DNA from: CAYWNA01 sp964459305
Lineage (GTDB): Bacteria; Planctomycetota; Planctomycetia; Pirellulales; Pirellulaceae
DNA length: 37,270 bases
Reading direction: 5' to 3'
Assembly (NCBI GenBank): GCA_964459305.1
Contig: CAYWNA010000118.1
Location: 1 to 37,270 of the forward strand
Positions 23,526 to 32,438 of the stretch are shown one piece after another. Positions within the stretch are counted from its first letter, which is position 1, and every line of letters starts with the position of its first letter. The notes under the pieces are model-generated. The model was not told the DNA's origin, searched no databases, and worked only from the letters and a program-made list of their open reading frames with translations. The translations under genes and the position numbers were made by a program.

Positions 23526-25415
23526 CTATTTCTCCAAGAGATCGCGGTACTGCGGCATTAGCCCCGCCTTGTCGATCACCGCCTGGATCTCCGGCGGCGT
23601 GGTAGGCGGGTCTTCGAAGCCGAAGAAATTGTCGTGCTCGTTGCAGGTGGCAATGCGGCTCTGGTTTTTGTTGTTGTAGTTCATCGGCTTGACGACGTGA
23701 TAAACGACGTTGCCGTCGATTTCGATGAACCCGCTCCCTTCGTCCAGGTAAATACCGCCGGGGGCGCCCGCGTTGTCGTGTACGTGATTGCCGCGGATGA
23801 TTGTGCCGGCCATGTTGCCCAGCGTGTAGATACCACCGCCGTCTTGTAGCGGATTCATCACGTGATGAATATGATTGTACTCGATGCGATTATTTCGGGC
23901 GGGCGTGGGCGTGTCATAACGATACGGTTGATAGTATGCGGCCTGGCCGCCCCCGGCGTCCTCTTCACCCCAACCCCAACCAACCGAAATGCCGCTGTAG
24001 GGCATGTTGCGAATTTCGTTGTGGGCGATTACCGTGGCGTCGGTGTATCCGACGAACACGCCGAGACCGCCCATGTACTCCACCGCGCAGTTCTCGATCA
24101 GGTTGTTGAGCACCTGGTTGTTGCGCACCGTGGTCCGCTCGTCGCCGGGATGGTGATCGCTCCGCTCGATACCGCCCACCTGGATTGCTGTGCTGGAGAT
24201 ATCGTGGAAACGGCAACCCGATACGACGTTGTCACTGCTGCCATATTCCAGGTCGAGGCCCGCTCCGCCGAGATGTGCAAAGGTACATCGTTCGAAGCGG
24301 ATGTGCTTGCCGGTCCGGCAAATAACATTGGCTGGACTCTTGAGATCTTCGTTGTGAACGTTATTGACCGTGCCGAGGCGGTCAACGATGTTCAACATGT
24401 GTTGGACATAGTTCGCCTGCACGTCGGCCAGCCCGATCCGACTGGGCCGCAGCCACGTCGCGTGAGCAAACGTAATACCCTGGAACTGAATGTGCCGGAC
24501 GGGGTTGTCCAGCAGCCCGCGCAACTCGACGAGCCTCTCAAGCACCGGCGCGACGACCTCCACGTCGTCCATCTTCTCGCCCGGCAGTGGCTTGTAGTAG
24601 AGCACCTTGTCCGCTCGGTCAAGATACCACTCGCCAGGCTCGTCCAGCAGCGGCAGAGCGTTTTCCAGGTAATGCGGCAAGTTCGCTTGCCGGCCTTCCT
24701 TGCGACGCGCAAGCATGAATTGGGGCTGAACCATTCGGACGAAGGCGTGTGGTCCGTGGCGCACGATGCTCTCCACCTTGCACCGCGTATGGCACCACAT
24801 TTCATAGTAGCAAAACTCGATATCCCCGAGATTACGCCAGTCGGCCATAGCCACGTCGGTCGTGCGATATCCGTTCTCGCCAAACAACTCCATCCCGGCC
24901 ACGGTGGCCATGCCTACATCGTTCCATTTCGGTTCTCTTGCCTTGGTCTCGGAACTCCGCGCCCGCACGGCCCGTTTGCCATCGACGTAGAGCTGTCGAA
25001 AGTGCTCGCCGCAGGCGGCCTTCCATCGTCCGTCGGTGTCCTCTTTCCAGCCGGTAATCGTTTTGCCACCGCTGAGGACGGGCGCCACACCCGCCGCGGC
25101 CCGGTAGACCACGTTGTGCCCATCCGTGCCACCGTCACGGTGGTCGAAGACGAGCGTGTCAGATAGTTGGTGGGTGCCGCCGTGAAGAACGACCTCGATA
25201 TCGCCGGTCATATCTTGGTTGATTTTTCGGATTTCGTCCCGAGCCCTCTGGATCGTCTTGAGCGGTTCTTGCTCGGTTCCCGGATTCTCGTCGCTTCCGG
25301 CTGTCGATACGTGCAACGTCTTTTGCACATCCGCCTCTGCCGTCCCGAGAAACAACGAGCAGATTGCAGCTACGAATAGCGCGGTCACAGCGCTAACCAT
25401 GATATTGGGTTTCAT
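23526..25415 (-). CDS. Secreted right-handed beta-helix glycosidase-like protein (GH141-like)
   Basis: The protein has 629 residues with a signal peptide of about 28 residues. The N-terminal block LHVSTAGSDENPGTEQEPLK and RDGGTDGHNVVYRAA is typical of the beta-helix family that includes GH141 (alpha-L-fucosidase or xylanase). Parallel beta-helix coils with N-rich turns run from about 300 to 590 (FERCTFAHLGGAGLDLEYGS, NNQVLNNLIENC, VIAHNEIRNMPYSGISVGWG, NRIEYNHIHHV, GTIIRGNHVHDNAG). The conserved tail is FEDPPTTPPEIQ to RDLLEK. It is a close paralogue of the gene at 25562-28024 but lacks that gene's LamG insert. A lyase or hydrolase acting on a fucose-rich polymer is plausible; the catalytic residues were not identified. 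Confidence 0.85.
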   Translation of the reverse strand: MKPNIMVSAVTALFVAAICSLFLGTAEADVQKTLHVSTAGSDENPGTEQEPLKTIQRARDEIRKINQDMTGDIEVVLHGGTHQLSDTLVFDHRDGGTDGHNVVYRAAAGVAPVLSGGKTITGWKEDTDGRWKAACGEHFRQLYVDGKRAVRARSSETKAREPKWNDVGMATVAGMELFGENGYRTTDVAMADWRNLGDIEFCYYEMWCHTRCKVESIVRHGPHAFVRMVQPQFMLARRKEGRQANLPHYLENALPLLDEPGEWYLDRADKVLYYKPLPGEKMDDVEVVAPVLERLVELRGLLDNPVRHIQFQGITFAHATWLRPSRIGLADVQANYVQHMLNIVDRLGTVNNVHNEDLKSPANVICRTGKHIRFERCTFAHLGGAGLDLEYGSSDNVVSGCRFHDISSTAIQVGGIERSDHHPGDERTTVRNNQVLNNLIENCAVEYMGGLGVFVGYTDATVIAHNEIRNMPYSGISVGWGWGEEDAGGGQAAYYQPYRYDTPTPARNNRIEYNHIHHVMNPLQDGGGIYTLGNMAGTIIRGNHVHDNAGAPGGIYLDEGSGFIEIDGNVVYHVVKPMNYNNKNQSRIATCNEHDNFFGFEDPPTTPPEIQAVIDKAGLMPQYRDLLEK

Positions 25416-25561
25416 TGTGGTTTTCTTCCTGTGTCAGAGGGAGTGACGACAAACGGTGAGCGTGTGTTGGGTAGGGCGTGTTGCGCAAAGCTCTCCAACT
25501 GTGCGTGAAGTCGCCATCGACGAAAGGCAATCGCATATTTCTCTGTCATCATTGGAACAGT

Positions 25562-28024
25562 CTACTTCTCCAATAGATCCTGAAGATCGTGATACTTCGG
25601 CATTAGCCCCGCCTTGTCGATTACTGTTTGGATTTCCGGTGGGGTCGTGGGCGTGTCTTCGAAGCCCCAATGTCCGACCAGGCCGTCGGCAACGGCGGCA
25701 GCTTTCGACTCGAGTGAACCGGTCGCGGTGGCGCTCTTCTTCAGTTCTTTGGCCGAGAGGGCCCGATTGTAGAGCCGCACCTCGTCGATCCTGCCGCTGA
25801 AATAGATGTAGCCGTCCTGGCGCCGCCCGATGTCCAACGGCGTGCTGCCTGGCACACGTTCTTCGTCGATCTTCTTGGCGGCAACTTCGCGACCATCCAG
25901 GTAAGCCTTGAGGATCGACCCGTCGTAGGTCATTGCCAGGTGATGCCAGCGGTTCAGCTCCAGGATGTCGTCGCTGTAGGCTTCATGGTAGTTCTGCTGA
26001 CCGCCGCCGATGTTCAGAAAGGCGGCCACCTTCTTGCCGTCGATGACCAGGGCATAATGCGACTCGGTGAACTCGTGCGTGTTCTTGTTGACGATCCAGC
26101 GCCTTGGATCGGTTCCGCCCGGGTACTCGCTCAGGCGAATCCAGGCCTCGACGGTTAACTGCTTCGGTTCGAGTTCGTCGGAGTGCGGCACGGACTCGAA
26201 ACTGCCCCCGCCGTCACACAGCAACGCCTGGCCGACCTTTCCAGGGCTCCGCTTCAAGACGCCTGGCGGCCTCATATCAAACCAGTTGTCGTGAACATCG
26301 CACGTCGCCTTTCGGTTCTGGTTGTGGTTGTTGAACCACATCCCCAAGTGGTTGTGAGCACAGTTGCCGGCCACTTCGATGAACCCGCTGCCCTCGTCCA
26401 GGTAGATCGCTCCGCCGCCCACATTGTGGACGTAGTTGCCGCGGATGATCGTGCCTGCCATGTTGCCCAGCGTGTAGATGCCGCCACCATCGTGAAGCGA
26501 GCGCATTACATGGTGGATGTGATTGAATTGAATGCGGTTGTTGCCGGAGGGCGTGGGAGTGTCATACTTGAATGGCATGTAGTAGTTTGCGGCCCCGCCG
26601 CCCGCGTCCTCTTCGCCCCATCCCCAACCGATTGACATGCCCGAGTAGGGCAGATCGTGGATTTCGTTGTGAGCGACCGTGGTGCCGTCTGTGTACCCGA
26701 CGAAGACGCCGACACCGCCCATGTATTGGACGCAGCAATCATGGATGTGGTTGTTGACGACCGTGTTATTCTTAACGATCATTCGCGGGTCGTCCGGATG
26801 ATGATCGTTGAGTGTCAGACCGCCGATCTGCAGGGCGCTGCCCGAGATATCGTGGAAGTGGCATCCCGAGATAACGTTGTTCTGCGAGCCGAATTCGATG
26901 TCGATTCCCGCACCACCAAGCCGCGTGAACTCGCACCGCTCGAACCGCACGCCCTTCACGGCACGGCAGACGATGTTCGCGGGGCTCTTGAAGTGTTCGT
27001 TGTGGACCACGGTGTAGCCGCCCGCTCGTTTCATCGGACGCTTCCAGTCGATCACGAAGTTGGCCTGGACGTCGATTAGCCCGATCCGACTGGGTTGCAG
27101 CCAACCGGCGTCGGCAAACGTAATTCCCACGAAATGGACGTTTTCAACCGGCTGGTCCAACGTGCCGCGCAGCTCGACAATCTTCTCGAGCGTCGGCGCC
27201 ACAACCGTCGCCGTCGCCATGTCCTGGCCCGGCTTGGGGATGTAGTACAGCGTGTCCGCCGAGCGGTCCAGATACCACTCGCCGGGCTCATCCAGAAGCT
27301 CGAAGGCGTTTTCGATGTAGCTGGGCAACTCCACGTGAACGCCCTCTTTCTCCCGGGCATGCGTGAAGTGGGGTTGCAGCATGGTCACAACTGCGTGGTC
27401 CCCGTCGCGCTGGATGCTCTCGACCTTGCATCGTGTATGGCACCACACAACGTAGTAGCAGAACTCGATGTCGGCCGAATTCCTCCAGTCGGCCATTTCG
27501 ACGGCCGTCGTCTTGTAGCCGTCAGTACCGTGGAGTTCGGCACCCGGCAGCGCGCCTCCTCGGGCGCGAACGGCCCGCTCGCCGTTCACGTAGAGCTGCC
27601 GGAAATTGCCCAGATCGGTCTTGGCCTTCCAGCGGCCACCGGCATCCGGTTGCCAGCCCGTTATCTTTCGGCCGCCGCTGACAATCGCCTCCTCGCCGGC
27701 AGCGCAGCCGTAGACGACCTTGTGGCCGCCGGTTCCCGAGTCGCGATGGTCAAAGACGATCGGTTCGGTGATCGTGTAGGTACCGCCGTGCAGCAGCACA
27801 ACGATGTCGCCGGTCATATCGCGATTGACCTCGCGAACAACGTCCCGAGCCCTTCCGATCGTCGCAAAGGGCCGCGACTGCGTTCCCACGTTGGCATCGT
27901 TGCCGTCTGGCGAAACATGGAACGTCTTCATCACGTCGCCACAAGCCTCCTCGCCAAGAGAGAACGTGGCGAGCGAGACAACGAGACAAGTGACCAGTAC
28001 GATCGAAAGTCGATATCGTGTCAT
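25562..28024 (-). CDS. Secreted beta-helix glycosidase-like protein with inserted LamG domain (GH141-like)
   Basis: The protein has 820 residues from the ATG at 28024, chosen because GGAG lies 8 bases upstream and a signal peptide (RYRLSIVLVTCLVVSLATFS) follows. A longer in-frame reading would run back into the upstream gene. The beta-helix part matches the paralogue at 23526-25415 coil by coil (FERCEFTRLGGAGIDIEFGS, VAHNEIHDLPYSGMSIGWG, GTIIRGNYVHNVGGGAIYLD). After HDNWF at about residue 582 the two diverge: here about 205 residues of a LamG/concanavalin-like domain follow (QLTVEAWIRLSEYP, WHHLAMTYDGS, GRIDEVRLYNRAL), and then the shared tail FEDTPTTPPEIQ resumes at about 790. The insertion probably adds a glycan-binding module. 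The stop of the upstream fucose-isomerase-like gene lies 22 bases before the start. Confidence 0.87.
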   Translation of the reverse strand: MTRYRLSIVLVTCLVVSLATFSLGEEACGDVMKTFHVSPDGNDANVGTQSRPFATIGRARDVVREVNRDMTGDIVVLLHGGTYTITEPIVFDHRDSGTGGHKVVYGCAAGEEAIVSGGRKITGWQPDAGGRWKAKTDLGNFRQLYVNGERAVRARGGALPGAELHGTDGYKTTAVEMADWRNSADIEFCYYVVWCHTRCKVESIQRDGDHAVVTMLQPHFTHAREKEGVHVELPSYIENAFELLDEPGEWYLDRSADTLYYIPKPGQDMATATVVAPTLEKIVELRGTLDQPVENVHFVGITFADAGWLQPSRIGLIDVQANFVIDWKRPMKRAGGYTVVHNEHFKSPANIVCRAVKGVRFERCEFTRLGGAGIDIEFGSQNNVISGCHFHDISGSALQIGGLTLNDHHPDDPRMIVKNNTVVNNHIHDCCVQYMGGVGVFVGYTDGTTVAHNEIHDLPYSGMSIGWGWGEEDAGGGAANYYMPFKYDTPTPSGNNRIQFNHIHHVMRSLHDGGGIYTLGNMAGTIIRGNYVHNVGGGAIYLDEGSGFIEVAGNCAHNHLGMWFNNHNQNRKATCDVHDNWFDMRPPGVLKRSPGKVGQALLCDGGGSFESVPHSDELEPKQLTVEAWIRLSEYPGGTDPRRWIVNKNTHEFTESHYALVIDGKKVAAFLNIGGGQQNYHEAYSDDILELNRWHHLAMTYDGSILKAYLDGREVAAKKIDEERVPGSTPLDIGRRQDGYIYFSGRIDEVRLYNRALSAKELKKSATATGSLESKAAAVADGLVGHWGFEDTPTTPPEIQTVIDKAGLMPKYHDLQDLLEK

Positions 28025-28046
28025 CGTGTTCTCCAAAAAAGTCGAT

Positions 28047-29525
28047 TCATGAAGACTGCGCTTTTCTAGCGTCGAACATCTTCGAGAAAATGTCATAACA
28101 TCGTGTGTCGTCGGGCTTGCCGACGAACAGAATCGGATGGCTTTCCATATAGACCGTGGTGATATCGTCCACATCAAAGTCGACGAGGACCCGCGTCGCG
28201 CATCCGCCGGTCGGCGGGCAAGTCGGCGATCCTATCACCTTTCCCGTGTAGTAACGAATCTCGCTTTCAGAGTACATTTTGGACAGAATGACGGGCGTGT
28301 TCGGCGTCCATTGAACGTCCAACGCGGGGGTCTTGGGCAGATGATGGAAAAACGGACGCACCTTGTACTTCTGAGCCGGCGCGTGGGGACCCTTCAACTT
28401 GGTCGCGCACGTACAGTGCGTGGCAAAATAGTGATTGCGAACCTCGTCGTACTCCGAGTTGTGTTGGAAACCGGCGCGGCCGAAGAGGTGACGGTTCAGC
28501 AACATGGTGATGGTTGCCGTGATGTCGTTTTCACAACCGCAAGTGGCAGTCAGATTGCCGTTGTTGATCGAGAAACTCACGCACGGCTTGCGGTGTTGAA
28601 GCATCAAACAATCAATCGTGATTCCATCCGCACTATGTTGTTGGAGCAGCGTGCCAACGGTCTTGTGGGCACGGAGTGCCTCGACGAAGTAGTGGTCCGT
28701 GACGTCAGTGACTCGCATCGCCTCCGCTTTGAACTGCATCGCCGCGGCTTTCATCGCTTCGTCCGGCTTGATCGTATCAAACAAGCGGTTGTAGTCTTCG
28801 GCAGGGATGGAGATGACCTCCGTTCCCACCAGGCCGTACGTCGCTTTCTTGATTTCACCGTAATTCCCAATACGCAACACTCGACTTTGGGCGAGCATCT
28901 TCTTGGCGTGAACGGCGCGGAGCGACCGGTCAATCTCTTCCCAATTCTCAATGGAATGGATGAAGTGAAGCCCCTTCGTACCGGTCAGTTCGGCCGGCGG
29001 CAGGTGGTGATATGCGCCGGTCGGAAGATAGACGATCGCCGGAGCGTCGATTTGCTGAGAGATTCTGTGGGCTTTTTTCGTAGAAGCCCCTGAAAGGCAG
29101 AAGATCAGCGTCGCGTCGGGGGCCGTCGGATTGGTTTGGGCAATATACCGATCCACCTCTACGTCGGTCGTGAGCACCTTGGGAGCGAAATCAATCTGCA
29201 CCCCGATCCGCTTGCCCATCTCGCGGACTTTCTCCGTGAACTTCTTCTGCTGATCCGCATGGCCGTACTGGTTGCCCGGGTATGGATGCCAGTGATGTTC
29301 TTGCCAAGATGCTTCCGCCGTTCCCTGGTCACAATCTTTAGGCAAGGGATACAGGAAAACCGCCTTCACCACGGCCGGTTTCTTTTCACGCCGAATCGCA
29401 TCCATGGCTTCCGCTTCGGCGCCTTCGGACGGACGAACCAATGACGTGGAAAGAAGTGACGTTGCGAGAGATCCACTCACGACGAATTGACGACGAGTCA
29501 GACGCTGGGAACATGATTCACACAT
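28047..29525 (-). CDS. Tat-exported L-fucose/arabinose isomerase-fold protein
   Basis: The protein has 492 residues. A twin-arginine signal is visible at the N-terminus (TRRQFVVSGSLATSLL, Arg11-Arg12), so the folded protein is probably exported. The body resembles the fucose/arabinose isomerase-like fold: ATLIFCLSGA in the first domain, DCLMLQHRKPCVSFSINNG, and the signature GCENDITATITMLLNRHLFG. The C-terminal FucI-like domain follows (HYFATHCTCATKLKGP). Sugar isomerases normally act in the cytoplasm, which makes the Tat signal odd; this may be a periplasmic binding or isomerising relative. AGGAG lies 8 bases before the ATG. It sits between the GH29-like gene and the beta-helix genes. The fold assignment is from motif recall and the activity is unknown. 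Confidence 0.75.
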   Translation of the reverse strand: MCESCSQRLTRRQFVVSGSLATSLLSTSLVRPSEGAEAEAMDAIRREKKPAVVKAVFLYPLPKDCDQGTAEASWQEHHWHPYPGNQYGHADQQKKFTEKVREMGKRIGVQIDFAPKVLTTDVEVDRYIAQTNPTAPDATLIFCLSGASTKKAHRISQQIDAPAIVYLPTGAYHHLPPAELTGTKGLHFIHSIENWEEIDRSLRAVHAKKMLAQSRVLRIGNYGEIKKATYGLVGTEVISIPAEDYNRLFDTIKPDEAMKAAAMQFKAEAMRVTDVTDHYFVEALRAHKTVGTLLQQHSADGITIDCLMLQHRKPCVSFSINNGNLTATCGCENDITATITMLLNRHLFGRAGFQHNSEYDEVRNHYFATHCTCATKLKGPHAPAQKYKVRPFFHHLPKTPALDVQWTPNTPVILSKMYSESEIRYYTGKVIGSPTCPPTGGCATRVLVDFDVDDITTVYMESHPILFVGKPDDTRCYDIFSKMFDARKAQSS

Positions 29526-29578
29526 GGGAATACTCCTTGTTGCTGTTTGACTTCATGAACTCTCGACGGTGCATACAA

Positions 29579-32428
29579 TTACCTCGTTGGTTTTAACTCG
29601 ATCTTCAGAATCGTGTCCACCTGATCCGCTGTCACGCCAGCCAGTCGAATCGTCACTCGTTCGTCGATCTGCTCAAACGACAATGGGGCGTTCTTGTTCA
29701 TCCAGCAAACAGCCTTGACGCGAGAGCGAATTGGCCCGACGGTCAGGCTTCCGGTTGCCGGCATGCCCGTCTTCCCTCGCGGGTTGCGAAGCACGTGGAG
29801 ATAGATTACGTCACCCTTGAGATTGACTGTACTGTAGCCCCACGGAGCGTTCTGGATGGGGCCGGGATTCACGTTCGTGTAGGATTCGTGCAGAGCGGGG
29901 ATGCCCCGCGGACTGGCCCAGTCGGCCATCTTCATGTGCGCCTGCATGATGTGCGACTGGCCAAGATCCTTCAAGCGGTCCGTCAGGTCGCCAGTGCGGC
30001 GAACAATCGTTGGGCTGTGGTCGATGTTGGCTACAAATCCCTCGCCAATCAGCGAGATCTGAACGCGAAGGTACTTGGCCCAGTCAGAGGTCACGTCTCG
30101 GCTGTACTCAAACCCCGGGTCCGTCAGCAGCCGCCAGCTTTCGACCGTGTGCTTCTTGGGCCAGGCGACCGCGTGGGGCCAGGCATCCCACATTCCGCCG
30201 CCCCAGGCTCCCCAGCCTTCGTAGCAGACCAGGTCCCAGTCGCCGTTACCGAGCCGACGTGGCCGCGCCTGTAACTGATTGACCAGTACCAAAATGTCCG
30301 GGTTCTTACTCTTGATCATACTGAAGAGAGCATCCAGCGACGTACCTTGCCAGCCGGCCCAGTCGAACCATAGCAGGACGGGGTCAAACCGGTCGATCGC
30401 CTCCTCGACCATCCGGATGACGCCATTGAGGCCACCGTGGTTGGGGCCGTCGAGGTTGCCCATGTACATCCCGAACTTCAGACCCTCGGCCTCCAGCGCA
30501 TTCTTATAGGGCGTGATCAGGTCGCCAACCGGATTATCTGGTTCATACTGCGATGGCCAGCGGTAAAGGTACCGGCCGTTGTTGTACGAAATCACAAAGC
30601 CGGCTTTGTATCCCTGCCGCCTCATCAGGCGAGCCAGGTCGTCAAAACCGTTTTTCGGTGTGTGTTCGGGTGCATGAATCAAGGCGACTAAGCGGGCTTC
30701 TTCGAACCACCGATTGGGTCGCTCCCGCACCTCCATTTCCAGGGTCTTGCGGCTCGTCTGCCCGACGTTGTCCAAGACAGACACATTGATTGAATAACGC
30801 CCGAGACGCGCATTCGCGCCGGGTGCTCCCTGAATGGCTCCATCGGCATTCACGGACAAGCCGGGCGGAAGATCACCTTCCTCCACCGTCCAGCGATAGG
30901 GTGGCGTTCCCCCTTGCGCCGTCAGAACAAACGGGGAAGCGTGTGCCCGGCGTTTGAGCTTCGGGAAACGGCTGCGATCGGCCACGCCCAGTGGCTCCAT
31001 GCCGACGTACGCCCACTGGCGCCAGGCGATCGGCAAGACGTTTGTTCCTCCGCCCTCCACGGCCTGAGTCGTAACCTTCAATGGGCCGCAGCCACCATTC
31101 GGCGAAAACACAAGCCCGTCAATGCGCTCGCCGGCCTCTGTACACACACGAGCATAGAACCCAAGACGGCCGGGCGACCGGTTGGCAACCCCCAGCAAGA
31201 GACGATTCCAACCCTTCACGAACTTCACGGGCGCCCGGACCATATCGCGGTCCGGTGTGCCTTCGCGACTCTCGGTCACGAGCTTTCCATTGACCCAGGC
31301 GAGGAACTCGTTGTCCGCCCCAATGCGAAACTGCGCCTTTCGCGCCGACGGACTGAAGACATAGACGTGTGCCCAGACCTCTTTGTCAGCCGTCGATTCG
31401 TTGCGTTTGATCTTGAAGAAGCTCCGCAAGTCCTGGTAGTCGTCATAGTTTCGCGAAAAGAGCCGATCGTCGAAGACAAGCCACTTCCGTCCGGCGATGG
31501 AGTCGCCCTGAACCGGTTCTCCGATCGCCTGTTCGGACACGCTGTCTCGAGCGAACGGGCCTGCTACAAGCCAGGTATTGATATACGCAGCGGCATTCTC
31601 CTGCTTGATCCGCTTGAATGAGAGTCGGGCTGTTTCAGCCTTCTCAGCAGACGCCCTGTCCAGCAGGAGATCACTCTCTGGCTGGAACTGACCAGGCTCG
31701 AATGTGAACACACGCACCTCGCCAACGGCCCCGTCCATCGTATCGGAGGGCGATGATCCACCGCCAATGCAGAAGATCCCCTCCGGTGGATTGGGCTTCG
31801 TCTTCGTCTGATAACAGGCCCGTCTATTGACGTAGAGCTTCGAGACTCCGCTGTCACGCACGATGGCAACGTGCTGCCACGTGTCGAGGGCCACATCGCA
31901 ATCGGACCGGCCAAAGTCCACACCGCCACACAGGAACGCCCATTTGCCGTTCTGGCACATAATGGAGTAACCGTTGGCGGCCCCATGTCCGTTGAGTACG
32001 ACGGAACTCATGTCGTCCGAGCGGAGCTTGACCCACACCTCTATGCCGAAATTGTCGGTCTGCATCAGCAGCGGCGGAGTTGCATCGTACCGATCATCAA
32101 CACCGTCGAAGACAACCGAACTAGATTCCTGATTGTCTCCACGAGTCTGGGCATCGCTTGACAGCGCCGGGTGCCCCATCCGGCGCAGATCGTGTCCGTT
32201 TCCGCTTGCGTCCACCCACACGTCCGGAGCCACCGTTCCGGCCACGAGTTCTGTGTTTCTCGGGAGCCGGTAGTGTGCCACAACCGCAATCTCCGCAGCG
32301 GCATCGCGCATCGATCCGGCGACAAACAGAACAGCCAGAGTGAGCACCGCGGCTGCCGGAAGATATCGACGTTTCCCTCGGTCCGAAGTATTCACGTTCA
32401 TGATTCCCCTCTCTTGAAATCGCATCAT
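29579..32428 (-). CDS. Multidomain GH29-like alpha-L-fucosidase with LamG and Ig-like modules
   Basis: The protein has 949 residues. The start at 32428 has AGGAAGG close upstream; an ATG at 32401 would give a shorter signal peptide. A hydrophobic signal lies at about 23-45. A LamG domain covers about 50-245 (SSVVFDGVDDRYDATPP, WQHVAIVRDSG, GAVGEVRVF). A beta-domain of PA14/CBM type spans about 285-440 (NTWLVAGPF, FRIGADNEFLAWVNGK). A putative Ig (He_PIG) module lies near 505-575 (GGTPPYRWTVEEGDLPPGLS). The catalytic barrel starts near 580; FDPVLLWFDWAGWQG contains Asp689, where GH29 keeps its nucleophile, and ALEAEGLKFGMYMG is the strand-helix pair typical of GH29. The usual HHDGF loop reads YNNGR at 615-619, so the site is divergent. 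The gene lies 10 bases after the glycerophosphodiesterase-like gene. Confidence 0.75.
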   Translation of the reverse strand: MMRFQERGIMNVNTSDRGKRRYLPAAAVLTLAVLFVAGSMRDAAAEIAVVAHYRLPRNTELVAGTVAPDVWVDASGNGHDLRRMGHPALSSDAQTRGDNQESSSVVFDGVDDRYDATPPLLMQTDNFGIEVWVKLRSDDMSSVVLNGHGAANGYSIMCQNGKWAFLCGGVDFGRSDCDVALDTWQHVAIVRDSGVSKLYVNRRACYQTKTKPNPPEGIFCIGGGSSPSDTMDGAVGEVRVFTFEPGQFQPESDLLLDRASAEKAETARLSFKRIKQENAAAYINTWLVAGPFARDSVSEQAIGEPVQGDSIAGRKWLVFDDRLFSRNYDDYQDLRSFFKIKRNESTADKEVWAHVYVFSPSARKAQFRIGADNEFLAWVNGKLVTESREGTPDRDMVRAPVKFVKGWNRLLLGVANRSPGRLGFYARVCTEAGERIDGLVFSPNGGCGPLKVTTQAVEGGGTNVLPIAWRQWAYVGMEPLGVADRSRFPKLKRRAHASPFVLTAQGGTPPYRWTVEEGDLPPGLSVNADGAIQGAPGANARLGRYSINVSVLDNVGQTSRKTLEMEVRERPNRWFEEARLVALIHAPEHTPKNGFDDLARLMRRQGYKAGFVISYNNGRYLYRWPSQYEPDNPVGDLITPYKNALEAEGLKFGMYMGNLDGPNHGGLNGVIRMVEEAIDRFDPVLLWFDWAGWQGTSLDALFSMIKSKNPDILVLVNQLQARPRRLGNGDWDLVCYEGWGAWGGGMWDAWPHAVAWPKKHTVESWRLLTDPGFEYSRDVTSDWAKYLRVQISLIGEGFVANIDHSPTIVRRTGDLTDRLKDLGQSHIMQAHMKMADWASPRGIPALHESYTNVNPGPIQNAPWGYSTVNLKGDVIYLHVLRNPRGKTGMPATGSLTVGPIRSRVKAVCWMNKNAPLSFEQIDERVTIRLAGVTADQVDTILKIELKPTR

Positions 32429-32438
32429 TCAACCTTCC

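Noticed and set aside
23862..25166. 434-codon plus-strand open frame
   Set aside because: It is the complement of the beta-helix gene and shows no family pattern.
28025..28177. 51-residue N-terminal extension of the LamG-containing beta-helix protein
   Set aside because: It overlaps the upstream gene and precedes both the ribosome-binding site and the signal peptide that mark the start at 28024.
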